Both the position numbers and the translations under genes were made by a program. Shown here in pieces: positions 1 to 6,219 of a stretch of DNA of 64,000 nt. The notes below the pieces were generated by a model. The model made no database searches. It worked only from the letters and a program-made list of their open reading frames with translations, and was not told the origin of the DNA. This DNA comes from Eubacteriales bacterium (lineage in GTDB: Bacteria; Bacillota_A; Clostridia; Lachnospirales; Lachnospiraceae), in assembly GCA_030533315.1 (NCBI GenBank), contig JAUNJL010000003.1:6788-70787 (forward strand), read 5' to 3'. Position 1 is the stretch's first letter; the number at the start of each line of letters is the position of its first letter.

Positions 1-46
1 GCTGGCCAAGCTGGCCCTGATGCCCTTTGGGGCGGAGGTGCGCTAG
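1..46 (+). CDS. C-terminal end of a YccF-domain membrane protein (partial)
   Basis: Only the last 14 codons and the TAG stop are in the window, in the frame starting at base 2. They read LAKLALMPFGAEVR. The K-L-A-x-x-P-F-G-x-E-V ending is the hallmark of the YccF (DUF307) inner-membrane domain, whose repeats end this way. The start and the membrane segments lie upstream of the window, so the family call rests on this short tail. A bidirectional terminator follows about 70 bp later. Confidence 0.55.
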   Translation, partial: LAKLALMPFGAEVR

Positions 47-117
47 GAAAAGAGCACCCCTTTGCAGCGGCCCTTCCAAGGGCCAGAGCTTTTGGAAATA
101 AGAGGAGGCGCCCAAAA

Positions 118-155
118 AAGCCCATTCCGGTTTCATGGAGGAATGGGCTTTTTTT
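118..155. terminator. Bidirectional intrinsic terminator
   Basis: The arms AAGCCCATTCC (118-128) and GGAATGGGCTT (140-150) form a perfect 11-bp stem. A T-run follows on the right and an A-run precedes on the left. It separates the convergent YccF-like gene (+) and the small-multidrug-export gene (-) and can serve both. Confidence 0.9.
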
Positions 156-178
156 GGATGCTTATGTGGGCGGCAGCC

Positions 179-655
179 TTATCCAAAGAGGGCGCCCAGG
201 GCTCCGAAGAGGCCTGCGCTGGCCGCACCCATGATGATTCCGGCCAGGATCACTCCCAGCAGGACCGCAAGGACGCTGGACTTAAAGTCCATGTCCAGGA
301 GACTGGCGGCCAGGGTGCCGGTCCAGGCTCCCGTGCCGGGAAGGGGGATCCCAACAAACAGCATCAGGGCCACGAAAAGACCCTTTCCGGCTGTCTCCTG
401 GAGCTTCTTTCCTCCCTTTTCCCCCTTCTCCAGGCAGAGGGTGAAAAACTTGCCGATGAGGGGCTTATCCTTGCCCCACAGCAGGATCTTCCGGGCAAAG
501 AGATAGATGAAGGGAACGGGGAGCATATTTCCAAGGATGGCGATGATGTAGGCGGGAACCAGGGGGATCCCGAAGCCTACGGCATAGGGAATCGCTCCCC
601 TCAGCTCGATCAGGGGAAGCATGGAAACAAAAAATACGATCAGATAGTTTTTCAT
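179..655 (-). CDS. Small multidrug export family (COG2426) membrane protein
   Basis: This 158-residue protein is mostly hydrophobic. It has a first membrane span with the motif PLIELRGAIPYAVG, then GNMLPVPFIYLFARK, a charged loop around residues 60-85, and a glycine-rich half containing PLPGTGAWTG and a final hydrophobic span. ELRGAIP and P-x-P-G-T-G-A-W-T-G are the signatures of the putative small multidrug export family (Sm_multidrug_ex, PF06695). Substrate and direction of transport are not established for the family, so drug export is only a name. The start has a good site (AAAGGAG, about 7 nt upstream). It stands alone between a terminator and the GH3 gene. Confidence 0.85.
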   Translation of the reverse strand: MKNYLIVFFVSMLPLIELRGAIPYAVGFGIPLVPAYIIAILGNMLPVPFIYLFARKILLWGKDKPLIGKFFTLCLEKGEKGGKKLQETAGKGLFVALMLFVGIPLPGTGAWTGTLAASLLDMDFKSSVLAVLLGVILAGIIMGAASAGLFGALGALFG

Positions 656-748
656 GAAAATCTCCTTTGGTTTTATTTTTATGATATGTGGGAAAAGTTC
701 AAAATAGAGACTCTTCCGCTGGAAAAGTATCGCTGGGAACGAACGCAG

Positions 749-785
749 GCCGCCCCCGCTTCAGCTCCTGGAAGGCGGGGGCGGC
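749..785. other. GC-rich perfect hairpin downstream of the GH3 gene
   Basis: The arms GCCGCCCCCGC (749-759) and GCGGGGGCGGC (775-785) pair perfectly over 11 bp with a 15-nt loop. No T-run follows on either strand, so it is not a canonical terminator. It could protect the 3' end of the GH3 mRNA or pause polymerase. Confidence 0.6.
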
Positions 786-822
786 TGGCAAAAAGGGGCG
801 GTCAGGGGCCGCCGGCAGCCTC

Positions 823-3099
823 TTATGACGGGGCATTCAGGGCATCCAGCATCCTCTGGACCTCCTGGGGGGAGACGGCGCCGTTGGAAAAGGCGATCAT
901 TCCCCGGAGGGGGGTGTACTGGATCATGGCCTTTGTCATGTCTTCGGTGATAGCCTCCTTGGAGGCCTCCCCGTTGTTGGCCGTCGTCTGGCTGGCGGCA
1001 TAGCCTTTCAAAAACTCTCCGATCAAGGACATGGCTTTCGGGTCCTCCATCAGATCCCCAATGGTGGTGTCCATGGTGTACACCTTGGGGAGCCTTACCG
1101 TGGAATGTACGTTTACGCAGCCGCAGACCCGGATGTCTCTGGAGGAGCTTCCCACCTGGATCTCAAAAGCGCCGCTCTCCACATGCCAGTCATGAATTTG
1201 GGTGTTCCAGTATGCAAAGGCCCGTTTGTCCAGGGTGAAGGACACCGTCTTCGTTTCTCCGGGAGCAAGGGATACCTTTTCAAAGCCCTTCAGCTCCTTG
1301 GCAGGCCGCAGCACCGTGCTCTCCAGATCTGCCACATAAAGCTGGACGACCTCCTTGCCGCTGCAGCTTCCAGTGTTGGTCACGTCCACCGTCACCTTCA
1401 GCAGCTCCTGATCCGTCATATCCGTCCGATCCAGAGTCAGGCCGCTGTAGGAGAAGGTGGTATAGGAGAGGCCGTGGCCAAAGGGAAAGAGCACGTCCAT
1501 CTTTTTCTTCTCATAATAACGGTAGCCCAAAAAGATCCCTTCCCCGTAGGACACCTCGTCCTTTTCCCCGAAGCCGTACAGCCAGGAGGGATTGTCCTCC
1601 AGGCGGAGGGGGAAGGTCTCCGCAAGGTGGCCGCTGGGATTCACCCTTCCAAAGAGGATGTCGCAGACGGCGGCTCCCACGGCCTGGCCTCCCAGGTAAG
1701 CCTCCAGGATCCCCTTTGTCCCGAAGGCCCAGGGCATCTCCACAGGGGAACCATTGTGCAGGACGATCACGGTGTTGGGCTGTACCTTCAAAACCCTGTC
1801 GATCAGGTGGTTTTGGCAGTCCGGCATCTTCATGTGGGAACGGTCATACCCCTCGGATTCAAAGGAGTCTGGAAGACCGACGAAGATCACGGCGGCCTTC
1901 GCCTCCCTTGCCGCCTTCACGGCCTCCTCCTCCAGGGCCTTGTCCACCTGGTCCTTTTGGGTCTGGTAGCCCTGGGCGTAGGTGACGTTCGGCATTCCCT
2001 TCACAGCGTCCAGAGCGGAGGTGATGCGGAAGCTGTTGATATGGGAGCTTCCTCCTCCTTGGTATCTGGGTGTCTCGGCAAATTTGCCGATGAAGGCCAC
2101 GGGGGCATCCTCTGGAAGGGGAAGAATGCCATCGTTTTTCAAAAGCACGATGGACTCCGAGGCCACCTCTCGGGAGAGGGCGTCATGGGCTTCAAGGTCA
2201 AAGCTGGCATCTGGATCCCGGTTTTCCTGGAAACGGTAGACGATGCCAAGGATCCTTTCCACGGCCTGATCCAGCACCTCCTCCTTCAGAGAGCCGTCCC
2301 GCACGGCCTGAACGATGGCCTCGTCGCTGGCCCCGCCGCTGGAGGGCATCTCCAGATCCAGGCCCGCCTTCAGATCCTCCACCCGGTCGTTGACGGCGCC
2401 CCAGTCGCTGACCACGTATCCGTCAAAGCCCCATTCATCCCGCAGGATATCCGTGAGAGTCTCTTTGTTCTGGGCGGCGTAGGTGCCGTTGATCCGATTG
2501 TAGGAGCACATGACCGTCCAGGGCTTTGCCTGCTTGACGGCGCCCTCAAAGGCGGCAAGGTAGATCTCTCTCATGGTTCGCTCGTCCATGGAGGCGCTGA
2601 CGGACATCCGTCTCGTCTCCTGGTTGTTTGCCAGAAAATGCTTGATGCTGGTGCCCACGTTTTTGCTCTGCACGCCTTTGATGTGGGCGGCCGCCGTCTC
2701 TGAGGCCAAATAGGGATCCTCCGAGTAATATTCAAAGTTCCGCCCGCAGAGGGGAGAACGCTTGATGTTCACCGCCGGTCCCAGGATCACGCTGACCCCC
2801 TCCGCCTGACATTCATCTCCAAGGGCCTGGCCCATGCGGGTGATCAGCTCCCGGTTGAAGGATGAGGCGGCACCGCAGCCTGCTGGGAAGCAGACCGCCT
2901 TGATGCTCTCGTTCATTCCCAGGTGATCCGCCTCCAGGTTCTGCTTGCGCAGTCCGTGGGGGCCGTCGGAAACCATGGATGCAGGTATGCCCAAACGGGC
3001 GATTTCTTTTGTATGCCAAAAATCCTCACCAGAGCAGAGGGAGGCTTTTTCCTCCAGCGTCATCTGCCTGATCAATTCCTGTAATGCTTCTCTTGTCAT
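823..3099 (-). CDS. Glycoside hydrolase family 3 (beta-glucosidase-like)
   Basis: This predicted cytoplasmic beta-glycosidase has 758 residues and no signal peptide. The N-terminal TIM-barrel domain shows KHFLANNQE and YVVSDWGAV, whose Asp is the GH3 nucleophile. The C-terminal alpha/beta domain carries FESEGYDRSHM, the usual place of the acid/base Glu, and an Fn3-like domain follows (GKEVVQLYV). About 100 further residues of a type common in Clostridia GH3 proteins end the chain. A GTG at 3129 would add 10 residues, but the ATG at 3099 has AAGGAG 7 nt upstream and is preferred. Natural substrate (beta-glucoside, xyloside or other) cannot be told from sequence. No transporter or regulator sits next to it. 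Confidence 0.9.
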   Translation of the reverse strand: MTREALQELIRQMTLEEKASLCSGEDFWHTKEIARLGIPASMVSDGPHGLRKQNLEADHLGMNESIKAVCFPAGCGAASSFNRELITRMGQALGDECQAEGVSVILGPAVNIKRSPLCGRNFEYYSEDPYLASETAAAHIKGVQSKNVGTSIKHFLANNQETRRMSVSASMDERTMREIYLAAFEGAVKQAKPWTVMCSYNRINGTYAAQNKETLTDILRDEWGFDGYVVSDWGAVNDRVEDLKAGLDLEMPSSGGASDEAIVQAVRDGSLKEEVLDQAVERILGIVYRFQENRDPDASFDLEAHDALSREVASESIVLLKNDGILPLPEDAPVAFIGKFAETPRYQGGGSSHINSFRITSALDAVKGMPNVTYAQGYQTQKDQVDKALEEEAVKAAREAKAAVIFVGLPDSFESEGYDRSHMKMPDCQNHLIDRVLKVQPNTVIVLHNGSPVEMPWAFGTKGILEAYLGGQAVGAAVCDILFGRVNPSGHLAETFPLRLEDNPSWLYGFGEKDEVSYGEGIFLGYRYYEKKKMDVLFPFGHGLSYTTFSYSGLTLDRTDMTDQELLKVTVDVTNTGSCSGKEVVQLYVADLESTVLRPAKELKGFEKVSLAPGETKTVSFTLDKRAFAYWNTQIHDWHVESGAFEIQVGSSSRDIRVCGCVNVHSTVRLPKVYTMDTTIGDLMEDPKAMSLIGEFLKGYAASQTTANNGEASKEAITEDMTKAMIQYTPLRGMIAFSNGAVSPQEVQRMLDALNAPS

Positions 3100-3436
3100 A
3101 AATTGGCTCCTTATCTTCCTGATTTTCACATTTCATTCATAGGTACAGATACAGTCAGGCACCAATAAGGCCGCAGCCCTCCCTCTCAGAGATTAGGGCT
3201 CTGCAGGCCTGGGCTGTCAAAGGGATCTCTTTTACGGAAGGACGTCCGCAAAAGGGCTCTACAGCAGTCAGACGGCCCGACTGTTCTCAGACTGCCGCCG
3301 CCTTGGGGATGCCATGAGCGGCGGCACTATCAGTATACTGGAAAACAGGGAAAACGTCCATGTTTATTTTACGAAAAAGAGAAAAAGGACGGCCGTACCT
3401 GCTACCCTTTGTGGAAGGGCTCAGATGAATTGTCAC
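3100..3436. other. Intergenic region between the divergent GH3 and degV genes
   Basis: No gene is supported here. It holds a 9-bp hairpin (TGCCGCCGC at 3293-3301 with GCGGCGGCA at 3318-3326), and presumably the GH3 promoter on the minus strand, which I could not place with confidence. Confidence 0.5.
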
Positions 3437-3465
3437 TTGAATAAAGGCCGGGAACATGGTACAAT
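3437..3465 (+). promoter_or_regulatory. Sigma-A-type promoter for degV
   Basis: -35 TTGAAT (3437-3442), 17-bp spacer, -10 TACAAT (3460-3465). It would give degV a leader of about 235 nt that contains the 20-bp repeats at 3562-3678. Confidence 0.6.
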
Positions 3466-3561
3466 CTCCCTTGCGTAAAAAGGCGAAGATCCAAGGTACG
3501 GCAGGGTCGAGGCGCAAGAAAGGTGCGGCCGGGGGCCATGAAAAGACATGGCTGATCAAAA

Positions 3562-3678
3562 GAGACCCTGCACACCTGTGAGAGATCCTGCGCACACACA
3601 GCACACACACATGTATATATGTAAGAATCCTTGCGAACATACAGGAATCCCTGCATACACGTAAGGTACCCTGTACAT
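3562..3678 (+). repeat. Degenerate 20-bp-period repeats in the degV leader
   Basis: Units of the form GRWWYCCYTGCRYACA recur with their CCTG/CTTG core at about 3567, 3587, 3630, 3650 and 3670. Neighbouring cores lie about 20 bp apart; the one double gap (3587 to 3630) holds a CA-rich stretch where a sixth unit would be. Copies are imperfect, so this is an old tandem array or a phased binding-site array, not a CRISPR. Confidence 0.6.
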
Positions 3679-3705
3679 AGAGAGGTTTCGGAAAGGAGTC
3701 ACGAG

Positions 3706-4581
3706 ATGAAAACGGCCGTTATGACAGACAGCAACAGCGGGATCACGAAGGAGGAGGCAGATTCCCTGGGGATTTTTCTTTTGCCCATGCCAGTGATCAT
3801 AGATGGGGAGACGTATTTTGAAGGGGTCAACCTGGAGCAGGAAATGTTTTATGAGAGTCTGACCGGTGGAAGAGAGGTGTCCACCTCCCAGCCATCCCCG
3901 GGGAGCCTGATGGATTTCTGGAAGGAAATCCTGTCAAAGGGCTACGAGGAGATCGTCCACATCCCCATGTCCAGCGGCCTGAGCAGCTCCTGTGGGACGG
4001 CCCTGACTCTTGCGGAGGATTTTGACGGGAAGGTGGAGGTGGTTGACAACCACCGGATCTCCGTGACCATGCGCATCGCCGTCATGGAGGCCGCCCACAT
4101 GGCAAAGGAAGGAAAATCCGCCCTGGAGATCAAAAAGAATCTGGAAGAGAGGGCTTATCATTCCAGTATTTACATCACCGTGGACACGCTGGAATTTTTG
4201 AAAAAGGGAGGACGGGTCACGGCCGCTGCAGCCGCCTTGGGAACCGTGTTTCACATCAAACCGGTGCTGTCCATTCAGGGAGGCAAGCTGGACGCCTTCG
4301 CAAAGACCAGGGGGCTAAAGAAGGCCAAGGGCACGGTGGTCGCCGCTCTGCAGAAGGATCTTTCGGAGCGCTTTCCCGGGGTGGACGCCAGGTACGTCCG
4401 CGTGGGCGCCGCCGGCTCCGGGCTGACGGCCCAGGAGGCAAAGGAATGGCGGGAGCTGCTCCAGGCGGCGTTTCCCGGGGTGGATGTCTATTATGATCCC
4501 CTGTCCTTCAGCATATCCTGCCACACGGGTCCCGGGGCCTACGGGGCCGGCTTCAGCGTGGTTCAGGATCGGGACGTGTGA
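3706..4581 (+). CDS. DegV family fatty-acid-binding protein
   Basis: This 291-residue protein opens with AVMTDSNSGI, the DegV N-terminal motif, and contains STSQPSPG and HIPMSSGLSSS, the conserved Ser/Thr loops that hold the carboxylate of a bound fatty acid. In Firmicutes, FakB-type DegV proteins present fatty acids to the kinase FakA; no fakA is in the window, so the role as an acyl carrier is inferred from the family. The start at 3706 is set by GAAAGGAG 7 nt upstream; an in-frame extension to 3631 runs through the repeat array and is rejected. The gene is convergent with mntP. Confidence 0.88.
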   Translation: MKTAVMTDSNSGITKEEADSLGIFLLPMPVIIDGETYFEGVNLEQEMFYESLTGGREVSTSQPSPGSLMDFWKEILSKGYEEIVHIPMSSGLSSSCGTALTLAEDFDGKVEVVDNHRISVTMRIAVMEAAHMAKEGKSALEIKKNLEERAYHSSIYITVDTLEFLKKGGRVTAAAAALGTVFHIKPVLSIQGGKLDAFAKTRGLKKAKGTVVAALQKDLSERFPGVDARYVRVGAAGSGLTAQEAKEWRELLQAAFPGVDVYYDPLSFSISCHTGPGAYGAGFSVVQDRDV

Positions 4582-4616
4582 CCCCTTTCCTCTTCATCTG
4601 TCACAGACCGCGAGGG

Positions 4617-5201
4617 CTACAGATTGCTGAAAAAGATCTCCAGTCCGATGACGATGAGGATGATCCCGCCCATGATCTCTGCCTTGCCGGAGAGCCTGGT
4701 CCCGAAGGTCTTTCCAAGGATCAGGCCTCCCATGCAGATCAGGAAGGTGACGATGGCGATGATCAGGGAACAGACCAGGGCCATGGGCAGACCGTATTCT
4801 GCGATGGTAAAGCCTACGGAGAGGGCATCGATGGAGGTGGCCACTCCCTGCACCAGCAGGGCGGCCAGCCCCACTCCCACCGGCTCCTCCTGGGATTCAC
4901 CGCCCCGGATGCCGCTGAGCAGCATCTGGATCCCGATGAAGCCCAGAAGCAGAAGGGCGATCCATGGGATGAATTTCCCGAAGGACTGAAAGTATTCCAG
5001 GATGGTATGGACACAGATCCATCCGATCATCGGCATCAGGGCCTGAAATCCGGCAAAGACGCCGGCGACGCAGCACATCTTTTTTATTCTCATCTTTGAC
5101 TCATTCAGTCCGTTGGCCAGGGACACGGAAAAAGCGTCCATGGCAAGTCCTGCACCTAAGAAGGCGCTGTTGAAAAAAAACAAAAAGCTCCAATCCATCA
5201 T
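4617..5201 (-). CDS. mntP: Manganese efflux pump MntP
   Basis: This 194-residue membrane protein has six predicted spans in two similar halves. Each half carries the family acidic motif: GLAMDAFSVSLANG near residue 20 and GVATSIDALSVGF near residue 120, with the Asp residues needed for Mn(II) export in MntP/YebN. The identity is strongly supported by its leader, a yybP-ykoY manganese riboswitch with terminator. The likely job is export of excess cytoplasmic Mn(II) when the riboswitch senses it. AAAGGAG lies 5 nt before the ATG at 5201; a second ATG follows at once. Confidence 0.95.
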   Translation of the reverse strand: MMDWSFLFFFNSAFLGAGLAMDAFSVSLANGLNESKMRIKKMCCVAGVFAGFQALMPMIGWICVHTILEYFQSFGKFIPWIALLLLGFIGIQMLLSGIRGGESQEEPVGVGLAALLVQGVATSIDALSVGFTIAEYGLPMALVCSLIIAIVTFLICMGGLILGKTFGTRLSGKAEIMGGIILIVIGLEIFFSNL

Positions 5202-5235
5202 TCATTCTCCTTTGTAAGATCATACAGGTAAAAAA

Positions 5236-5288
5236 GGTTCTGGGCCCCCGTTTTGCCCTGCGGGTGCACATCCCCAGACGGGGGGCCT
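5236..5288 (-). terminator. Second hairpin with U-tract in the mntP leader
   Basis: Reading the minus strand, a GGCCCCCC-type arm (about 5281-5287) pairs with GGGGGCCC (5242-5249), enclosing a small inner hairpin. A run of seven T follows within about 8 nt. It lies after the riboswitch terminator and before the ribosome binding site, so the leader carries two terminator-like elements in series. Confidence 0.6.
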
Positions 5289-5303
5289 TCTCCATGGGAT
5301 GAT

Positions 5304-5339
5304 AAAAAAAGACCCGCGCACGGGAACCGTACACAGGTC
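5304..5339 (-). terminator. Expression-platform terminator of the mntP riboswitch
   Basis: On the minus strand GACCTGTGTACGG and CCGTGCGCGGGTC form a 13-bp stem (with G-U pairs) closed by a 3-nt loop, then seven T. It sits about 35 nt after the aptamer, the usual place for a transcription-control platform. Confidence 0.85.
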
Positions 5340-5374
5340 GAAAAAAGGCAAAAGAAAAGACGCATGTACAGTAT

Positions 5375-5470
5375 CAGCCCTATACATGAGTCTCGCAAAT
5401 TAAAGCAAGCCAGACCAAAGGCCAGTATGTTGACTTGCTGCGCACCGGGCGCTTGCTACTCCCCCATGGG
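5375..5470 (-). promoter_or_regulatory. yybP-ykoY manganese riboswitch aptamer
   Basis: The minus strand carries the conserved elements of the yybP-ykoY family in order: GGGGAGTAGC (about 5455-5464), GTCAACATACTGG, and TTGCGAGACTCATG (5385-5398). AGCAAGC (5451-5457) pairs with GCTTGCT (5404-5410) as a helix inside the motif. This family binds Mn(II) and usually turns on expression of Mn exporters. Here it lies between a promoter and mntP. Confidence 0.92.
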
Positions 5471-5483
5471 AAATATCATGCTT

Positions 5484-5512
5484 ACTTTATCAGATAAAAA
5501 ATGGACTGTCAA
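5484..5512 (-). promoter_or_regulatory. Promoter of the mntP riboswitch transcript
   Basis: On the minus strand: -35 TTGACA (5512-5507), 17-bp spacer, -10 TAAAGT (5489-5484). Transcription would begin just before the aptamer. Confidence 0.75.
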
Positions 5513-5573
5513 TGCTTTTTCAAAAAGAGGCGAAGGAGTTTTTCAAAAAAACAAACGAAAAGGAGTACCGCAG

Positions 5574-6110
5574 ATGAAGATACGTCAGGTTGAACGGGAG
5601 GATATCCCCGCACTGGTGGAAATCTACCGTTATTATGTGGAGAATACAGACATCACCTTTGAATACGTCCCTCCAAGTCAGGAGGAGTTTACCAGGCGGG
5701 TGCAGGAGATCACCGCAAGGTATCCCTACCTGGTGGCGGAGGAGGAGGGAGAAATCCTGGGCTACGCCTACGGGGCGGCCTTTAAGGGGCGGGCGGCCTA
5801 TGACTGGTCCGTGGAGACCACGGTGTACGTGAACTGGGAGAAGCGGGGCCGGGGAGTGGGGACGAGGCTCTACCGGGAGCTGGAGAGGGAGCTGAGAGAG
5901 CAAAATATCCAAAACGCCAACGCCTGCATCACCTACCCCAACCAGGGGAGCATGAGCTTTCACGAGAAGGAGGGGTACCGCCTGGCGGCGCACTTTGAAA
6001 AATGCGGCTACAAGCTTGGCCGGTGGCTGGACATGATCTGGATGGAAAAGCTGATCGGCAGTCACCCGGAGGATCCGGGGAAGGTTCTTTGGAAAAACAG
6101 GAGGTTTTAA
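5574..6110 (+). CDS. GNAT N-acetyltransferase (phosphinothricin/methionine sulfone acetyltransferase type)
   Basis: This 178-residue protein starts with IRQVEREDIPALVEIYRYYV and contains the acetyl-CoA loop KRGRGVGTRLY (R/Q-x-x-G-x-G/A). The text around it (YVNWEKRGRGVG, ITYPNQGSMSFHEKEGY) matches the COG1247 group, which acetylates amino-acid-like substrates such as phosphinothricin or methionine sulfone. The substrate here is unknown. The ATG at 5574 has AAAAGGAG 9 nt upstream; in-frame extension to 5253 would run antisense through the riboswitch and is not used. It is divergent from mntP. Confidence 0.88.
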   Translation: MKIRQVEREDIPALVEIYRYYVENTDITFEYVPPSQEEFTRRVQEITARYPYLVAEEEGEILGYAYGAAFKGRAAYDWSVETTVYVNWEKRGRGVGTRLYRELERELREQNIQNANACITYPNQGSMSFHEKEGYRLAAHFEKCGYKLGRWLDMIWMEKLIGSHPEDPGKVLWKNRRF

Positions 6111-6126
6111 AGATGGTGTTAGGATA

Positions 6127-6157
6127 TTGACAAAACGCTCTTATTAGTATACACTAA
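6127..6157 (+). promoter_or_regulatory. feoAB promoter with palindromic operator over the -10 box
   Basis: -35 TTGACA (6127-6132), 17-bp spacer, -10 TACACT (6150-6155). The inverted repeat TTAGT-ATAC-ACTAA (6144-6157) covers the -10. A site there would block polymerase; DtxR-family iron regulators use TTAG-type palindromes, so iron repression is inferred. No such regulator gene is in the window. Confidence 0.7.
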
Positions 6158-6219
6158 CTTTCGATAGATGATAAAATTTCTCAAGAGAGCTTTGGAAGAT
6201 ACATAAGGAGAAAAAGAGG

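Noticed and set aside
1105..2703. A 532-codon open frame on the plus strand
   Set aside because: Antisense to the GH3 catalytic domain; no motifs, and the GH3 reading is unambiguous.
3562..3678. CRISPR-like array upstream of degV
   Set aside because: Repeats are degenerate, short and without spacers of regular size; no cas genes are present.
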